Shown here one piece after another: positions 28,778-38,399 of a stretch of 64,000 bases of DNA; within the stretch, counting starts at the first letter, position 1, and every line of letters starts with the position of its first letter. The DNA comes from Luteimicrobium subarcticum (GTDB taxonomy: Bacteria > Actinomycetota > Actinomycetes > Actinomycetales > Cellulomonadaceae): positions 124,001 through 188,000 of the forward strand of contig NZ_PGTZ01000006.1 of NCBI RefSeq assembly GCF_002798015.1, given 5' to 3'. The notes under the pieces are model-generated. The model worked only from the letters and a program-made list of their open reading frames with translations, ran no database searches and was not told the DNA's origin. The position numbers and the translations under genes are program-made.

Positions 28778-29236
28778 GGCACGTCCTTTCGTGCGCGCGC
28801 GGGCCCCGCCCGCTGACGCGCGTCGTCGTGCGGCGCCGACGAGCGGCGACCGCGGTTCCGGTTGTCGACGCCGGCGGAGGCCGACGTCCCTGGCACCGCC
28901 CGGCGGGGACGCCGTCCGCGGGCGGAGACCAGGCTCTGCTCGGGACGGACCGTCGCCCACGCCGACCCCGTGGCACGCGTCCGTCGACCTCTCGGTCAGG
29001 GGCGTCGCCGCGGGGGAAGTGGTGCGCGAAGTCGTGCAGCGCAGGATCCGGAAGTCCCGGAACCCTCACCGCACGCGGTCACCAGTCTACCCGAGGAACC
29101 CGGCCACCGGGTCCGCCCTCCCCGCCCGGGCGAGCGATCGTGCACAGGCCGGCCGACGTCGGCGCCGGTCCACCGAGCCGGCCCCGAGGGCACACCGCGC
29201 CGCACCGGCGACCGCCGGTCCTGCCAGCATCGTGAG
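28778..29236. promoter_or_regulatory. Intergenic region with the rpsB leader and promoter
   Basis: This 459-nt gap between divergent rpsB and the M23 gene holds no convincing ORF or RNA gene. A minus-strand TAGACT (complement of 29084-29089) is a good -10 for rpsB, implying a leader of about 300 nt, long enough for S2 autoregulation. A near-palindrome, ggatccgg and ccggaacc, lies at 29044-29063. No -35 is clear. Confidence 0.45.
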
Positions 29237-29848
29237 ATGCCCGACGACGCCGACTCCCTCTGCACCCCGCACGCCGCCCGTCGCGGCCGTCGGACGTCCC
29301 GGCTGGCGGCCGTCCTCGCTGTCGTCGGAGCCCTGTCCGCCCCAGTGGCCCAGGCGTCGTCAGGGGCGCCGGGCGCCGCGGCCGGACGCACGTCGGCCGT
29401 GGCGGTACCGGCGGACGACCGACAGCCCGGCGCCTACCTGCCGCCGGTCGACGGCCCGCTCGTGCACCCCTTCGTGGCCCCCGCCGAGCGCTGGAGCGCC
29501 GGGCACCGCGGCGTCGACCTCGGCGCGTCCGTCGGCGCCCTGGTCCGCGCGCCCACCGCCGGGGTCGTGACGTTCCGCGGCACCGTCGCGGGACGCGGGG
29601 TGCTCACCGTCCTCGGCGACGACGGGCTCCGGTCGTCGTTCGAGCCCGTGCGTGACGGCGTCGCCGCAGGGACGCGCGTCGCGCCCGGCGACGTCGTCGC
29701 ACGTCTCGCCCCCGCGGCGACCTCGCCGACCGTCGGGCACTGCGCGCCCGACGCCTGCCTGCACTGGGGCGTGCGGCGCGGCGAGACCTACGTCGACCCG
29801 TGGCCGCTCGTCACCGGCGGACCGATCGTGCTGCTGCCCGTCCCGTGA
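29237..29848 (+). CDS. Secreted M23 (LytM-like) protein with an incomplete HxH motif
   Basis: A 203-residue exported protein. An Arg-rich start and SRLAAVLAVVGALSAPVAQA form a signal peptide. The C-terminal half is a LytM/M23 domain: HRGVDLGASVGALVRAPTAG supplies the first His and Asp zinc ligands. The second motif, normally HxH, reads DACLHWGVRRGETYVDP, so the first His is Cys; the GHC...CLHW pair could form a disulfide. This suggests a wall-binding or regulatory rather than hydrolytic role. An M23 gene divergent from rpsB is also found in mycobacteria. Confidence 0.87.
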   Translation: MPDDADSLCTPHAARRGRRTSRLAAVLAVVGALSAPVAQASSGAPGAAAGRTSAVAVPADDRQPGAYLPPVDGPLVHPFVAPAERWSAGHRGVDLGASVGALVRAPTAGVVTFRGTVAGRGVLTVLGDDGLRSSFEPVRDGVAAGTRVAPGDVVARLAPAATSPTVGHCAPDACLHWGVRRGETYVDPWPLVTGGPIVLLPVP

Positions 29849-29889
29849 CCGTCCCGCCCTGCTCGTCGTCCTGCCCGGGCCCGGGGGGC

Positions 29890-30876
29890 TCACGCCCGGG
29901 GGAAAGCCTGCAGGTACGAGGCACGGAGACGGTCCGCGCTCACGTGCGTGTACCGCTGGGTCGTCGCGAGGCTCGTGTGCCCCAGGACCTCCTGCACGCT
30001 GCGCAGGTCCGCGCCGCCCGCGAGGAGGTGCGTCGCCGCGGTGTGCCGCAGGGCGTGGGGCGCCAGGTCGGGGACGCCGGCCGACACGGCCAGGCGGTGC
30101 ACCGTGGTGCGCGCCTGGCGCTGGTCCCAGCGACCGCCCCGGTCGCCGAGCAGCAGCGCCGCCCCCGAGCGTTCCGTCACGAGCGCGGGACGGCCCGCGC
30201 CCAGCCACGCCGTGAGCGCGCGGTCAGCCGGCGCCCCGTACGGGACCACCCGCTCCTTGCCGCCCTTGCCGAGCACACGGACGGTGCGCGTGCCCCGGTC
30301 GACGTCGTCGACGTCGACGGACACGAGCTCGCCCACGCGGACCCCCGTGGCGTAGAGGAGCTCGACGGTCGCCCAGGCCCGCAGGTCGGCCGCGTCGCCC
30401 GACCTCGCCTCCTGCTCCGCGTGCTCGACGAGCGTCTGCGCGGCGTCGACGGACAGCACGGTCGGCAGCGTGCGGTCGACCCGCGGGCTCTGGAGCCGCG
30501 TCGACGGGTCGACCGCGACCAGCCCGTCCCGCAGCGCCCACGCGTAGAACTCGCGCACCGACGCCCCGCGGCGCGCGAGGGTGGCCCGGGACAGCCCCCG
30601 CGACGCCTGCCACGCCAGCCAGGCGCGCAGCAGGTCGAGGTCGACGTCCTGGGGTCGGGGTGCGCCGCGGCGCCGTGCGAAGTCGCCGAGCGCCCGCACG
30701 TCGTCGTGGTAGGCGCGCACGGTGTGCGGGGAAAGACCCCGGACCAGGGCGAGCTGCTCGGTGAACCGTCCGAGGGCGACGTCGAACGGGTCCACCGATC
30801 CGTGCACCGATCCGTCCGCCCTGCGCGACGCGTCGTCCACAGGGCTGTCGGCGGGTCTGCCCGCGGGTCTGTCCAC
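29890..30876 (-). CDS. xerC: XerC-type tyrosine recombinase
   Basis: Site-specific recombinase resolving chromosome dimers at dif, or a close relative. The 328-residue protein has the SAM-like N-terminal domain (FTEQLALVRGLSPHTVRAYH) and all catalytic residues: Arg in LLYATGVRVGELVSVD, Lys in LGKGGKERVVPYG, HALRHTAATHLL, LGHTSLATTQRY with the nucleophilic Tyr. The GTG at 30874-30876 gives an N terminus slightly longer than usual; a GTG 12 codons later is possible. It lies in the conserved dprA-xerC-rpsB neighbourhood, so a housekeeping XerC is likelier than a phage integrase. Confidence 0.93.
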   Translation of the reverse strand: MDRPAGRPADSPVDDASRRADGSVHGSVDPFDVALGRFTEQLALVRGLSPHTVRAYHDDVRALGDFARRRGAPRPQDVDLDLLRAWLAWQASRGLSRATLARRGASVREFYAWALRDGLVAVDPSTRLQSPRVDRTLPTVLSVDAAQTLVEHAEQEARSGDAADLRAWATVELLYATGVRVGELVSVDVDDVDRGTRTVRVLGKGGKERVVPYGAPADRALTAWLGAGRPALVTERSGAALLLGDRGGRWDQRQARTTVHRLAVSAGVPDLAPHALRHTAATHLLAGGADLRSVQEVLGHTSLATTQRYTHVSADRLRASYLQAFPRA

Positions 30877-30956
30877 GGATCAAGGCTGGGCGGAACGGAC
30901 GGCGGACGCGACCCGCCACGCCGCGCGACCCCGCGACGGGCTCGGGTCCGTCCGGG

Positions 30957-32159
30957 TCAGCTCGGTGCACCGTCCCGCGCGGACGTGCCCGGACGCCGCC
31001 GCCACCCGTCGCCCGACCGCTCGGCGAACCCGGCGACCTCGAGGAGCCCGAGGCCACCGAGGGTCTCGTCGAGCGCGAGCCCGGCGTCGCGGGCGACCAC
31101 CGTGACCGTCGCGGCACGACGCAGGGGCAGGGCGTCGAACAGGCGACGGCCGACGGCGTCGAGCGCGTCCGTCTCGCGCGCCGCACCGGCCGGCCACGGT
31201 GCGAGGTCGCCGCCCACGCGTCCGACGAGCTCGACGACCTCGTCCGCGTCCGTGACGCACACCGCTCCCCCGTCGCGCAGCAGCCGGTGGCACCCGCCGG
31301 ACGCCATCGACGTGACCGGGCCGGGGACCGCGCCCACGGGTCGGAGCAGGCTCTGCGCGTGCGCGGCCGTGCTGAGCGCGCCGGAGCGCCACGCCGCCTC
31401 GACGACGACCGTGCCGCTGCTCGCCGCCGCGATGAGCCGGTTGCGCTGGAGGAAGCGCACCCGCGTCGGCACGCCGCCGGGCGGCAGCTCGCCGATGACG
31501 AGCCCGTCCGTCAGGACGGCGCGCAGGAGGTCGGCGTTGCCCGCGGGGTAGAGCCGGTCGACGCCCCCGGCGAGGAACGCCACGGTCGGCGCGCCGGCGG
31601 CGAGCGCACCGCGGTGCGCGGCGGCGTCGATCCCGTACGCGCCGCCCGACACCACCACGACCCCTTGTGATGCGGCACCGTGGGCGAGGTCGGCGGCGAC
31701 GTGGCTGCCGTAGTCGGTGCACGCGCGGGCGCCGACGAGCGCGACCGACCTGCTGAGGCCGTGGACCGCCGCGGGGTCGCCGCGCAGCCACAGGCCGCGC
31801 GGCGTCGCGTCACCGAGGTCGTCGAGCCCGCCCGGCCAGTCGGCGTCCGCGGGCACGACGAACCGCGCGCCGAGCCGCCGCGTCGCCTCGAGGTCGCGCT
31901 CCGCGTCGAGGCCCGGCACGCGCGGCGCCCACCGCGCCACGGCACGCCCGAGCGCGACGGGACCGATCCCGAGGTCGGGCCGGTCACCGCTCAGCGTGCG
32001 GGCCGCCCGCGCGGCCTCGTCCGGGCCGCGCGCGGCCGCACGGGCCCATACCAGACCGTCCACCGGGCCGAGCACCCGCACGATCGCGCCCGCGGCCGTG
32101 TCGCCCGGCTCGGCGAGCCGCGCCCAGGCGGCGCACGCGAGGTGGAGGACGTCAGGCAC
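30957..32159 (-). CDS. dprA: DprA (Smf), DNA-processing/RecA-loading protein
   Basis: Binds incoming single-stranded DNA and loads RecA in transformation. The 400-residue protein has the Rossmann-like DprA fold: SVALVGARACTDYGSHVAAD, SGGAYGIDAAAHRGAL, RFLQRNRLIAAASSGTVVVE and SLLRPVGAVPGP. An N-terminal SAM-like domain and a C-terminal winged-helix segment flank it. The GTG (32157-32159) overlaps the comM stop by 8 bp, so the genes are co-translated. It is followed by xerC. Confidence 0.95.
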   Translation of the reverse strand: MPDVLHLACAAWARLAEPGDTAAGAIVRVLGPVDGLVWARAAARGPDEAARAARTLSGDRPDLGIGPVALGRAVARWAPRVPGLDAERDLEATRRLGARFVVPADADWPGGLDDLGDATPRGLWLRGDPAAVHGLSRSVALVGARACTDYGSHVAADLAHGAASQGVVVVSGGAYGIDAAAHRGALAAGAPTVAFLAGGVDRLYPAGNADLLRAVLTDGLVIGELPPGGVPTRVRFLQRNRLIAAASSGTVVVEAAWRSGALSTAAHAQSLLRPVGAVPGPVTSMASGGCHRLLRDGGAVCVTDADEVVELVGRVGGDLAPWPAGAARETDALDAVGRRLFDALPLRRAATVTVVARDAGLALDETLGGLGLLEVAGFAERSGDGWRRRPGTSARDGAPS

Positions 32160-33681
32160 GGTGACCACCTCGGACCCGCAGGGCCAGCGCGCGCCCGACG
32201 TCGCCGCGCTCGGGCGCCGGACGTCCTGCGAGGTCCGCGAGCGTCCACGCCAGGCGGACGACCCGGTCCGCGCCGCGGAGGCTGAGGGTCCCGCGCTCGA
32301 GGGCGCGGTCGACGTCGCCGAGGAGCCCGGGACCCAGCCGGTCCCGCAGCCAGCGCCCGGGGACCTCGGCGTTGAGCCGCCACGGCGTCCCGCGCAGGCG
32401 TTCGGCGGCGGCGGCGCGCGCCTGCGCGACCCGTCGACCGACCACCGCGGTGCTCTCGCCGACCTGGCCCCGGTCGACGGCCCGCACGGGGTGCACCTCG
32501 ACCTGGACGTCGACGCGGTCGAGCAGCGGGCCGGAGAGCCGTGCCAGGTAGCGCCGCCGGGCGAGCGGCGTACAGGTGCAGTCGAGGCCCTTGCCCACGG
32601 CGAGCCCGCACGGGCACGGGTTCGCCGCGAGCACGAGCTGGAACCGGGCGGGGAACCGGGCGGTCCCGCCCGCCCGGTGGACGACGATCTCGCCGTGCTC
32701 GAGGGGCTGGCGCAGCGTGTCGAGCACGCGGCCGCCGAACTCGGGGGCCTCGTCGAGGAACAGGACGCCGCGGTGCGCGCGCGACGCCGCACCGGGCCGG
32801 GGCACGCCCGACCCGCCCCCGACGACGGCGGCGGGGGTGGCCGTGTGGTGCGGGTCCTCGAACGGCGGGCGGCGCACGAGGCCGCGGGACGCGTCGAAGG
32901 TCCCGGCGACGGAGTGCACGGCGGTCACCTCGACGGCGGCCGCCTCGTCGAGGTCGGGCAGGATGCCCGGCAGGCGGCTGGCCAGCATCGTCTTGCCGGT
33001 GCCGGGCGCGCCGACGAGGAGCAGGTGGTGCCCGCCCGCCGCGGCGACCTCCAGCGCGGCGCGTGCCTCGGGCTGGCCGAGGACGTCCGCGAGGTCGCCT
33101 CCGGGCTCGCGGAGCGGCGGGACGGGCCGGACGACCGGATCGTCCGGGACGGCCACCGGGTCGAGGTCGGCCCCGTAGCGCGCGGCGAGCTCGGCGAGAG
33201 TCGCCGCGCCGGTCACGCGGGCGCCCGGGACGAGTTGCGCCTCCGGCACGTCGGGCGCGGGCACGACGACGTCCGGGAAGCCCGCCGCGACCGCGGCCGC
33301 CACGGCGGGCAGCACGCCGCGGACGGGGTGGAGCCGACCGTCGAGACCGAGCTCGCCGAGGTGCACGACGTCACGCACGCGGGAGGCGTCGACGAGCCGC
33401 GCGCCCGCCAGCATCGCGACGGCGATCGCGAGGTCGAACCCCGAGCCCGACTTCGGCAGCGCGGCGGGCGCGAGGTTGACGGTGATCTTGCGCTGCGGCC
33501 ACGACAGGCCCGAGGACGACACCGCCGCCCGGACCCGGTCGCGCGCCTCGCTGAGCGCGGCGTCCGGCAGCCCCACGAGCGTGAAGCCGGGGACGCTCGC
33601 CGCCAGGTGTGCCTGCACCTCGACGACGTGCCCGGTCAGCCCGACGAGCGAGACGGCGCGGGACTGTCCGAGCCCGCTCAC
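32152..33681 (-). CDS. ComM/YifB-family AAA+ Mg-chelatase-like ATPase
   Basis: ComM is a branch-migration helicase aiding recombination of transformed DNA. The 509-residue protein has the ChlI-like N-terminal domain (AVSLVGLTGHVVEVQAHL, PGFTLVGLPD, KSGSGFDLAIAVAML), Walker A GAPGTGKTM, Walker B GVLFLDEAPEF, and the C-terminal domain with four clustered cysteines (ANPCPCG, then CTC). The GTG (33679-33681) overlaps the yraN stop as GTGA. With dprA and yraN it forms the conserved competence/recombination block. Confidence 0.95.
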   Translation of the reverse strand: MSGLGQSRAVSLVGLTGHVVEVQAHLAASVPGFTLVGLPDAALSEARDRVRAAVSSSGLSWPQRKITVNLAPAALPKSGSGFDLAIAVAMLAGARLVDASRVRDVVHLGELGLDGRLHPVRGVLPAVAAAVAAGFPDVVVPAPDVPEAQLVPGARVTGAATLAELAARYGADLDPVAVPDDPVVRPVPPLREPGGDLADVLGQPEARAALEVAAAGGHHLLLVGAPGTGKTMLASRLPGILPDLDEAAAVEVTAVHSVAGTFDASRGLVRRPPFEDPHHTATPAAVVGGGSGVPRPGAASRAHRGVLFLDEAPEFGGRVLDTLRQPLEHGEIVVHRAGGTARFPARFQLVLAANPCPCGLAVGKGLDCTCTPLARRRYLARLSGPLLDRVDVQVEVHPVRAVDRGQVGESTAVVGRRVAQARAAAAERLRGTPWRLNAEVPGRWLRDRLGPGLLGDVDRALERGTLSLRGADRVVRLAWTLADLAGRPAPERGDVGRALALRVRGGHRA

Positions 33682-34034
33682 GAGACCCCCTCGAGGTGCT
33701 CGATGCGGGCACGCCCGGCGCGCGGCAGCACGACCGCGACGACGTCCAGCCGCACCTCGCGGGGTCGCTGGTCGTGCGCGGCGAGCCACTCGCCCGCGAG
33801 GCGCCGCAGCCGCGCGACCTTCGCGGGCGTGACCGCCTCGGCGGGGTGGCCGAAGCCGGTGCCCCGCCGTGTCTTGACCTCGATGACGACGAGCGTCGTG
33901 CCCTCGCGGGCCACCACGTCGAGCTCGCCGGTCCGGCTCCGCCAGTTCCGGTCGAGCACCTGCCAGCCTCGTTCGGTCACGTGCCGTACGGCGAGCTCCT
34001 CGCCGTAGCGGCCGACCGCGTCCTTCGCGCGCAT
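33678..34034 (-). CDS. yraN: YraN family protein (UPF0102), putative endonuclease
   Basis: A 118-residue protein with an endonuclease-like fold: KDAVGRYGEELAVRHVTERG, then RTGELDVVAREGTTLVVIEV followed by KTR, which corresponds to the PD-(D/E)XK-like core, and RPREVRLDVVAVVL. The ATG at 34032-34034 has GGGAGGTGG just before it, preferred over an upstream ATG that adds a basic tail. It precedes comM with a GTGA overlap. The biochemical role remains unproven. Confidence 0.93.
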   Translation of the reverse strand: MRAKDAVGRYGEELAVRHVTERGWQVLDRNWRSRTGELDVVAREGTTLVVIEVKTRRGTGFGHPAEAVTPAKVARLRRLAGEWLAAHDQRPREVRLDVVAVVLPRAGRARIEHLEGVS

Positions 34035-34191
34035 CTCCCACCTCCGGGAGGAACGCTGCCGCGGGCGCGGGGTGCGGCGCGAGGGGCTCGGCGGCATCCG
34101 TGGACAGGGCGACCGTCACGCGACCGGTGCACGACCGTGCGGCGCTGTCCCCCGGACCGGTCCTGGCCGCCCTGCCGGGCCGACCTTCGGG

Positions 34192-34491
34192 TCAGAGCTG
34201 GAGCTCGGCCTTGGCGAGCTCCTCGACGTTGACGTCCTTGAACGTCACGACGCGCACCGACTTCACGAACCGTGCGGAGCGGTACACGTCCCAGACCCAC
34301 GCGTCGGCGAGCCGCAGCTCGAAGTACACCTCGCCCGCCGCGGACCGCACCTGCAGGTCGACGTGGTTGGCGAGGTAGAACCGTCGCTCGGTCTCGACCA
34401 CGTAGGCGAAGAGCCCGACGACGTCCCGGTACTCGCGGTAGAGCGCGAGCTCCATCTCGGTCTCGTAGTTCTCCAGGTCCTCGGCGCTCAC
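34192..34491 (-). CDS. DUF2469 family protein
   Basis: A 99-residue actinobacterial protein of unknown function. It reads SAEDLENYETEMELALYREY, then VVETERRFYLANHVDLQVRS, VYFELRLADAWVWDVYRSAR and VVTFKDVNVEELA, closely like the mycobacterial member located between rnhB and yraN. The GTG at 34489-34491 is chosen since homologues start MSAEDL; CATGAT (complement of 34498-34503) lies 6 nt upstream, suggesting a leaderless mRNA. The conserved location among DNA-processing genes is the only hint of role. Confidence 0.92.
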   Translation of the reverse strand: MSAEDLENYETEMELALYREYRDVVGLFAYVVETERRFYLANHVDLQVRSAAGEVYFELRLADAWVWDVYRSARFVKSVRVVTFKDVNVEELAKAELQL

Positions 34492-34609
34492 GCGTCCATC
34501 ATGGACCATCACCGGGGCGGGCGCGGCCACGTCGGGTCACCCGTCGGGTCACCCGTCGGGCGTCCCGCAGGTGCATCCCGCCGTCCGGCCACGCCCGGGC
34601 AGGGAGGCC

Positions 34610-35383
34610 TCAGGCCTCCGGGCCGAGGGACCCGACCAGCACGTCGTCGTCGGCGCGCACCGCGGCGGCGGGGGCGAGCCCGGGGAGGTTCCAGCTCGTG
34701 CGGTGCAGGACGCTCGCACCGAGCTCGCCGAGCGCCCGCACGTGCGCCGCGGACGCGTACCCCTTGTTCTGCTCCCAGGCGTACCCGGGGTGCTCGACGG
34801 CGAGCTCGCGCATGAGGGCGTCCCGCGTGCACTTGGCGAGGACGCTCGCACCGGCGACCGACGCGCACTGCACGTCCGCCTTGACGAGGGTGCGCACCCC
34901 GAGCGGGGGCACGGGTGCCGGCAGCGGCTCGGCCGCGTCGGCCGCGAGCTGGTCGAGCAGGTCGGGCACCGGGTCCGAGAGCCAGTCGTGCGACCCGTCG
35001 AGCAGGACGGCGTCCACGTGGACGCCGGTCGCGGCGATCTCGGCAAGCGCCCGCCGTCCGGCGAGCCGCAGCGCGCCGATGATGCCGACGGTGTCGATCT
35101 CGGCGCTGCTCGCGTGCCCGACGGCCGACGCCACCGCCCAGCCGGAGACGCGCGGCACGAGGCCCTCACGGTCGCCCACGGACAGCAGCTTGGAGTCGGT
35201 CAGTCCCCGCGGCGGACGCTTCGTCGCGACGTCCACGACGACCACGCCCACGCTGACGGGGCCGGCGAGGGCGCCCCGGCCCACCTCGTCCATGCCGGCG
35301 ACCGTCCGCGCACCGGCCTCGATCCACGCCGACTCCTGGCGCAGGTGGGCGGTGCGCGACCGGGCGCCGCGCACAGACGTCAC
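34610..35383 (-). CDS. rnhB: RnhB, ribonuclease HII
   Basis: Removes ribonucleotides and RNA from RNA/DNA hybrids. The 257-residue protein has the catalytic pattern [28 protein letters not shown], and [20 protein letters not shown], with the acidic residues in place. The C terminus is Ala-rich. The GTG (35381-35383) overlaps the lepB stop as GTGA, so expression is coupled to signal peptidase I. Confidence 0.95.
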   Translation of the reverse strand: MTSVRGARSRTAHLRQESAWIEAGARTVAGMDEVGRGALAGPVSVGVVVVDVATKRPPRGLTDSKLLSVGDREGLVPRVSGWAVASAVGHASSAEIDTVGIIGALRLAGRRALAEIAATGVHVDAVLLDGSHDWLSDPVPDLLDQLAADAAEPLPAPVPPLGVRTLVKADVQCASVAGASVLAKCTRDALMRELAVEHPGYAWEQNKGYASAAHVRALGELGASVLHRTSWNLPGLAPAAAVRADDDVLVGSLGPEA

Positions 35384-36195
35384 GGCGCGACGGTCGGCTC
35401 GACCGTGGGCTCCGGCACGTCCGCGAACGTGTCGGACGGGTTGTGCAGGATGCCGGCGTGGGACAGCGGCCACACCTTGATGAAGGCGGTGCCGACGACG
35501 TCGTCCATCGGGACGAACCCGCCGCCGGGCTTGCCCGTGTTGTAGCGCGAGTCGCTCGAGTCCTGCCGGTTGTCGCCCATGACGAACAGGCTCCCGGCCG
35601 GGACGGTGGTGTCGAACTCGTCCTGGCTGGGCATGGAGCCGGGCTTGAGGTACGGCTCGTCGATGGCGACGCCGTTGACCGTGACGGGCTGGCCGGGGCC
35701 GGCGCACGCGACGTGGTCGCCGGGGAGCCCGATGACGCGCTTGATGAGGTGCCCGACGGCGTCGTTGGGCCGCAGGCCGACGAACGTCAGCCCGTCGACG
35801 ACAGCGTTGCCGATCGTTCCGTGGTCGGTCTTCTCGGCGTCGGGCAGCCAGTGGCCCGGGTCCTTGAACACGATGACGTCGCCACGGTGCAGGTCCAGGT
35901 GCGACGGCACGAGCCGCGAGACCATGACGCGGTCGCCGATGTCGAGGGTGTTCTCCATCGACTCCGACGGGATGTAGAACGCCTGGACGAGGAACGTCTT
36001 GATGAGCCAGGACAGGACGAGCGCCGCGACGACGATGATCGCTGTCTCGCGCAGCAGCGACGGCTTGCGCTGCTTGCGCCCTCGAGCAGACCGGGCGGCG
36101 TCCGCCTCGGGCTCACGGGGCGCGGTCCGGGTGTCCGGGAGGTCGGAGTCGGCCGGCGTCGGCGCGCCCGCGATCTCGGAGGTGCTGTCAGTCAC
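35380..36195 (-). CDS. lepB: LepB, signal peptidase I
   Basis: Membrane serine protease removing Sec and Tat signal peptides. The 271-residue protein has a charged cytoplasmic N terminus, one membrane helix ([20 protein letters not shown]), the catalytic Ser in [11 protein letters not shown], and the Lys in [27 protein letters not shown] is the conserved box E. The GTG at 36193-36195 has GGGAGAG about 8 nt upstream; GAGAGT there also fits a -10 for a leaderless start. It is followed by rnhB and preceded by rplS with a terminator between. Confidence 0.95.
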   Translation of the reverse strand: MTDSTSEIAGAPTPADSDLPDTRTAPREPEADAARSARGRKQRKPSLLRETAIIVVAALVLSWLIKTFLVQAFYIPSESMENTLDIGDRVMVSRLVPSHLDLHRGDVIVFKDPGHWLPDAEKTDHGTIGNAVVDGLTFVGLRPNDAVGHLIKRVIGLPGDHVACAGPGQPVTVNGVAIDEPYLKPGSMPSQDEFDTTVPAGSLFVMGDNRQDSSDSRYNTGKPGGGFVPMDDVVGTAFIKVWPLSHAGILHNPSDTFADVPEPTVEPTVAP

Positions 36196-36243
36196 GCGCC
36201 AACTCTCCCACCTCATCCTGTGGGGACGAAACCGACACGGACG

Positions 36244-36279
36244 ACGCACGGGCGGCCGTCCCGGAGGACGACCGCCCGT
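36244..36279 (-). terminator. Terminator after rplS
   Basis: Arms 36244-36258 and 36265-36279 form a 15-bp stem with one mismatch and a 6-nt loop, 32 nt past the rplS stop and before lepB. Confidence 0.8.
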
Positions 36280-36310
36280 GCGCAGGGGGAACCGCTGGTC
36301 GCGGCCCGGC

Positions 36311-36670
36311 TCACTTGGCCGGGACGGCGTCCCGCTTCTCCTTGATCTTCGCCTTCTTGCCGCGCAGGCCGCGCAGGTAGTACAGCTTGGCGCGACGCAC
36401 GTCACCGCGGGTGACGACCTCGATCGAGTCGATCGACGGGGAGTGCACCGGGAAGGTGCGCTCGACCCCGACGCCGAAGCTGATCTTGCGGACCGTGAAG
36501 GTCTCGCGGACGCCGCCGCCCTGGCGGGCGATGACGGCACCCTGGAACGCCTGGACGCGAGAGCGGTTGCCCTCGACGACCTTGACGTTGACCTTGAGGG
36601 TGTCGCCGGGACGGAAGTCCGGGACGTCGTTGCGCAGCGATGCTGCGTCGACACTGTCGAGCGTGTGCAT
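36311..36670 (-). CDS. rplS: RplS, 50S ribosomal protein L19
   Basis: L19 lies at the interface of the 30S and 50S subunits. The 119-residue protein reads [40 protein letters not shown], and [20 protein letters not shown]. The ATG at 36668-36670 is preferred over one 7 codons upstream because GGAG lies 6 nt before it and homologues start here. It has its own promoter candidate in the 275-nt upstream gap and a terminator behind it. Confidence 0.97.
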   Translation of the reverse strand: MHTLDSVDAASLRNDVPDFRPGDTLKVNVKVVEGNRSRVQAFQGAVIARQGGGVRETFTVRKISFGVGVERTFPVHSPSIDSIEVVTRGDVRRAKLYYLRGLRGKKAKIKEKRDAVPAK

Positions 36671-36945
36671 GACGATCTCCTGGTCTGCCACAGGTCAGGC
36701 CGCTCTCGTGGCCCGCGGCCGGCTCGTGACGAGGCTCGGGCGGGTCCGGTTCGGGTGTGCGGGTGCGGCGCGCGCACCGTGCCGCAGCGAGGCTGCGACG
36801 GACCGCTGGGCCGCCCCTCCCCTGTGGCAGAGGAGACGGTGAAAGGTCCTGCCGGTGCGTACCGACCCTCCAGTTTCGCACACGGCGGCGCCCCGGGGCC
36901 AACTGCGGGCGGGCCGCCCGTGGTCACCACCTGGTCGGCCTGTCG
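36671..36945 (-). promoter_or_regulatory. rplS leader and promoter region
   Basis: This 275-nt gap between trmD and rplS has no gene. A minus-strand TTGGCC (complement of 36897-36902) and GAAACT (complement of 36872-36877), spaced 19 nt, are a plausible promoter. The resulting leader of about 200 nt includes a CGCAGC/GCTGCG hairpin (36783-36797). Confidence 0.4.
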
Positions 36946-37731
36946 TCAGACGGGCCGTACCCCGTCGTCGTCGACGACCCAGCCCTCCCGGGCCAGCACG
37001 TCACGGTCGGACCGGTCCAGCGTGGCCGGATCGAGCCGTGCCACGAGGTCGGGACGGCGTCGCGCGGTGCGCTCGAGCGCCTGGTCGCGCCGCCAGCGCG
37101 CGATGCGGCCGTGGTGCCCGCTGAGCAGGACGTCCGGGACCTCGCGCCCGTCCCAGTCCGCCGGCTTGGTGTAGACGGGGTACTCGAGCAGGCCGGCCGC
37201 GCCGTGCGACTCCTCGACGAGCGACTCCGGGTTGCCCACCACGCCGGGGAGCAGGCGCCCGACGGCCTCGACGACCACGAGCGCCGCGACCTCTCCCCCG
37301 TTGAGCACGTAGTCGCCGATCGAGACCTCGCTCACTTCGACGCCCGTGGCCCGGTAGTGCTCGACGACGCGCGCGTCGATCCCCTCGTACCGCCCGCACG
37401 CGACGACGAGCTGACGCTCGCCCGCCCACGCCTCGGCGGTCCGCTGGGTGAACACCTCGCCGGACGGCGTCGGCACGACGAGCCGCACGCCCGGCGCGCC
37501 GGGCTCCTCGATCACGTCGTCGAGCGCGCGCGACCACACGTCGGGACGCATGACCATGCCGGCGCCGCCGCCGAACGGCGTGTCGTCCACGGTCCGGTGC
37601 CGGTCGGTGGCCCAGTCCCGCAGGTCGTGGACGCGCAGGTCGAGCAGGCCCGCCGTGCGCGCCTTGCCGACGAGCGAGAGGTCCAGCGCCGCGAGGTAGT
37701 CGGGGAAGATCGAGACGACGTCGATGCGCAC
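36946..37731 (-). CDS. trmD: TrmD, tRNA (guanine37-N1)-methyltransferase
   Basis: SPOUT-class enzyme making m1G37 in tRNA, needed for reading-frame maintenance. The 261-residue protein has [34 protein letters not shown], the knot region [14 protein letters not shown] and [20 protein letters not shown]. The start is GTG at 37729-37731, one nucleotide after the rimM stop, so it is coupled. It is the last gene of the rpsP-khpA-rimM-trmD operon. Confidence 0.97.
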   Translation of the reverse strand: MRIDVVSIFPDYLAALDLSLVGKARTAGLLDLRVHDLRDWATDRHRTVDDTPFGGGAGMVMRPDVWSRALDDVIEEPGAPGVRLVVPTPSGEVFTQRTAEAWAGERQLVVACGRYEGIDARVVEHYRATGVEVSEVSIGDYVLNGGEVAALVVVEAVGRLLPGVVGNPESLVEESHGAAGLLEYPVYTKPADWDGREVPDVLLSGHHGRIARWRRDQALERTARRRPDLVARLDPATLDRSDRDVLAREGWVVDDDGVRPV

Positions 37732-37732
37732 G

Positions 37733-38323
37733 TCAGGCCTCGCCCTCGACGCCTTCGGAGGTCTGGGCTCCCGCGGCGGCGTCCTCGGGGTCGTCGGGCC
37801 GGTCGATCACGGCCGCGTCCGCGTCGCGCGCCAGCAGGCCGCCCGGCGGGTCGAGCACCACGCGGCCGCCCGGCACGTCGACCACGGGCACGATCGCGCG
37901 CACGAACGGGACGAGGGTCCGCTCGCCCGTCGTCTCGCGGACGACGAGGACGTCGTGCGCGGGCAGCTCCTCGAGCCCGACGACCTCACCCACGACGGTG
38001 CCGTCGGTGAGCTCGGCGCGCAGCCCGGCGAGCTCGTGCTCGTACCAGGCGTCCTCCTCGTCGGAGGCGTCGGCCTCGACGACGAGCCGCACCCCGCGCA
38101 GGGCCTCGGCGGCCTCGCGGTCGGTCGACTGCTCGAAGGTCACGAGCCAGCGGCCGCTCTGGGTGCGTGCCGAACGGACCGTGAGCGGGCCCGCCGACGC
38201 GGGGTCGGTCGCGAGGACGGTCCCGGGCGCGAGCCGTGCCTCCGGGTCGTCGGTGCGCAGGTCGAGCGCGACCTCGCCCCGCAGACCGTGGGCGCGGCCG
38301 ATGCGGGCGACGGTGAGCTCCAT
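37733..38323 (-). CDS. rimM: RimM, 16S rRNA-processing protein
   Basis: Assists maturation of the 30S head with S19. The 196-residue protein reads [20 protein letters not shown], the RimM N-terminal beta-barrel, and has the C-terminal PRC-barrel ([33 protein letters not shown]). The C-terminal tail is acidic. AGGAGG lies just upstream of the ATG at 38321-38323. A strong hairpin separates it from khpA upstream. Confidence 0.95.
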   Translation of the reverse strand: MELTVARIGRAHGLRGEVALDLRTDDPEARLAPGTVLATDPASAGPLTVRSARTQSGRWLVTFEQSTDREAAEALRGVRLVVEADASDEEDAWYEHELAGLRAELTDGTVVGEVVGLEELPAHDVLVVRETTGERTLVPFVRAIVPVVDVPGGRVVLDPPGGLLARDADAAVIDRPDDPEDAAAGAQTSEGVEGEA

Positions 38324-38399
38324 GGTGGTGCCTCCTGGGCGGCGGTCCCGGGTCGTGGTGCAGGACCCGGTGTCTGCGGGGACGGTGTGCGGGGGAACG

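Noticed and set aside
28778-29236. Possible tRNA or small ORF in the rpsB upstream gap
   Set aside because: No cloverleaf with a GTTCNA-type T-loop was found and the open frames have no conserved features or ribosome-binding sites.
29890-30876. Tyrosine recombinase as evidence of a prophage or integrative element
   Set aside because: It sits in the conserved dprA-xerC-rpsB context, has XerC length and motifs, and no phage genes, tRNA or att repeats are nearby.
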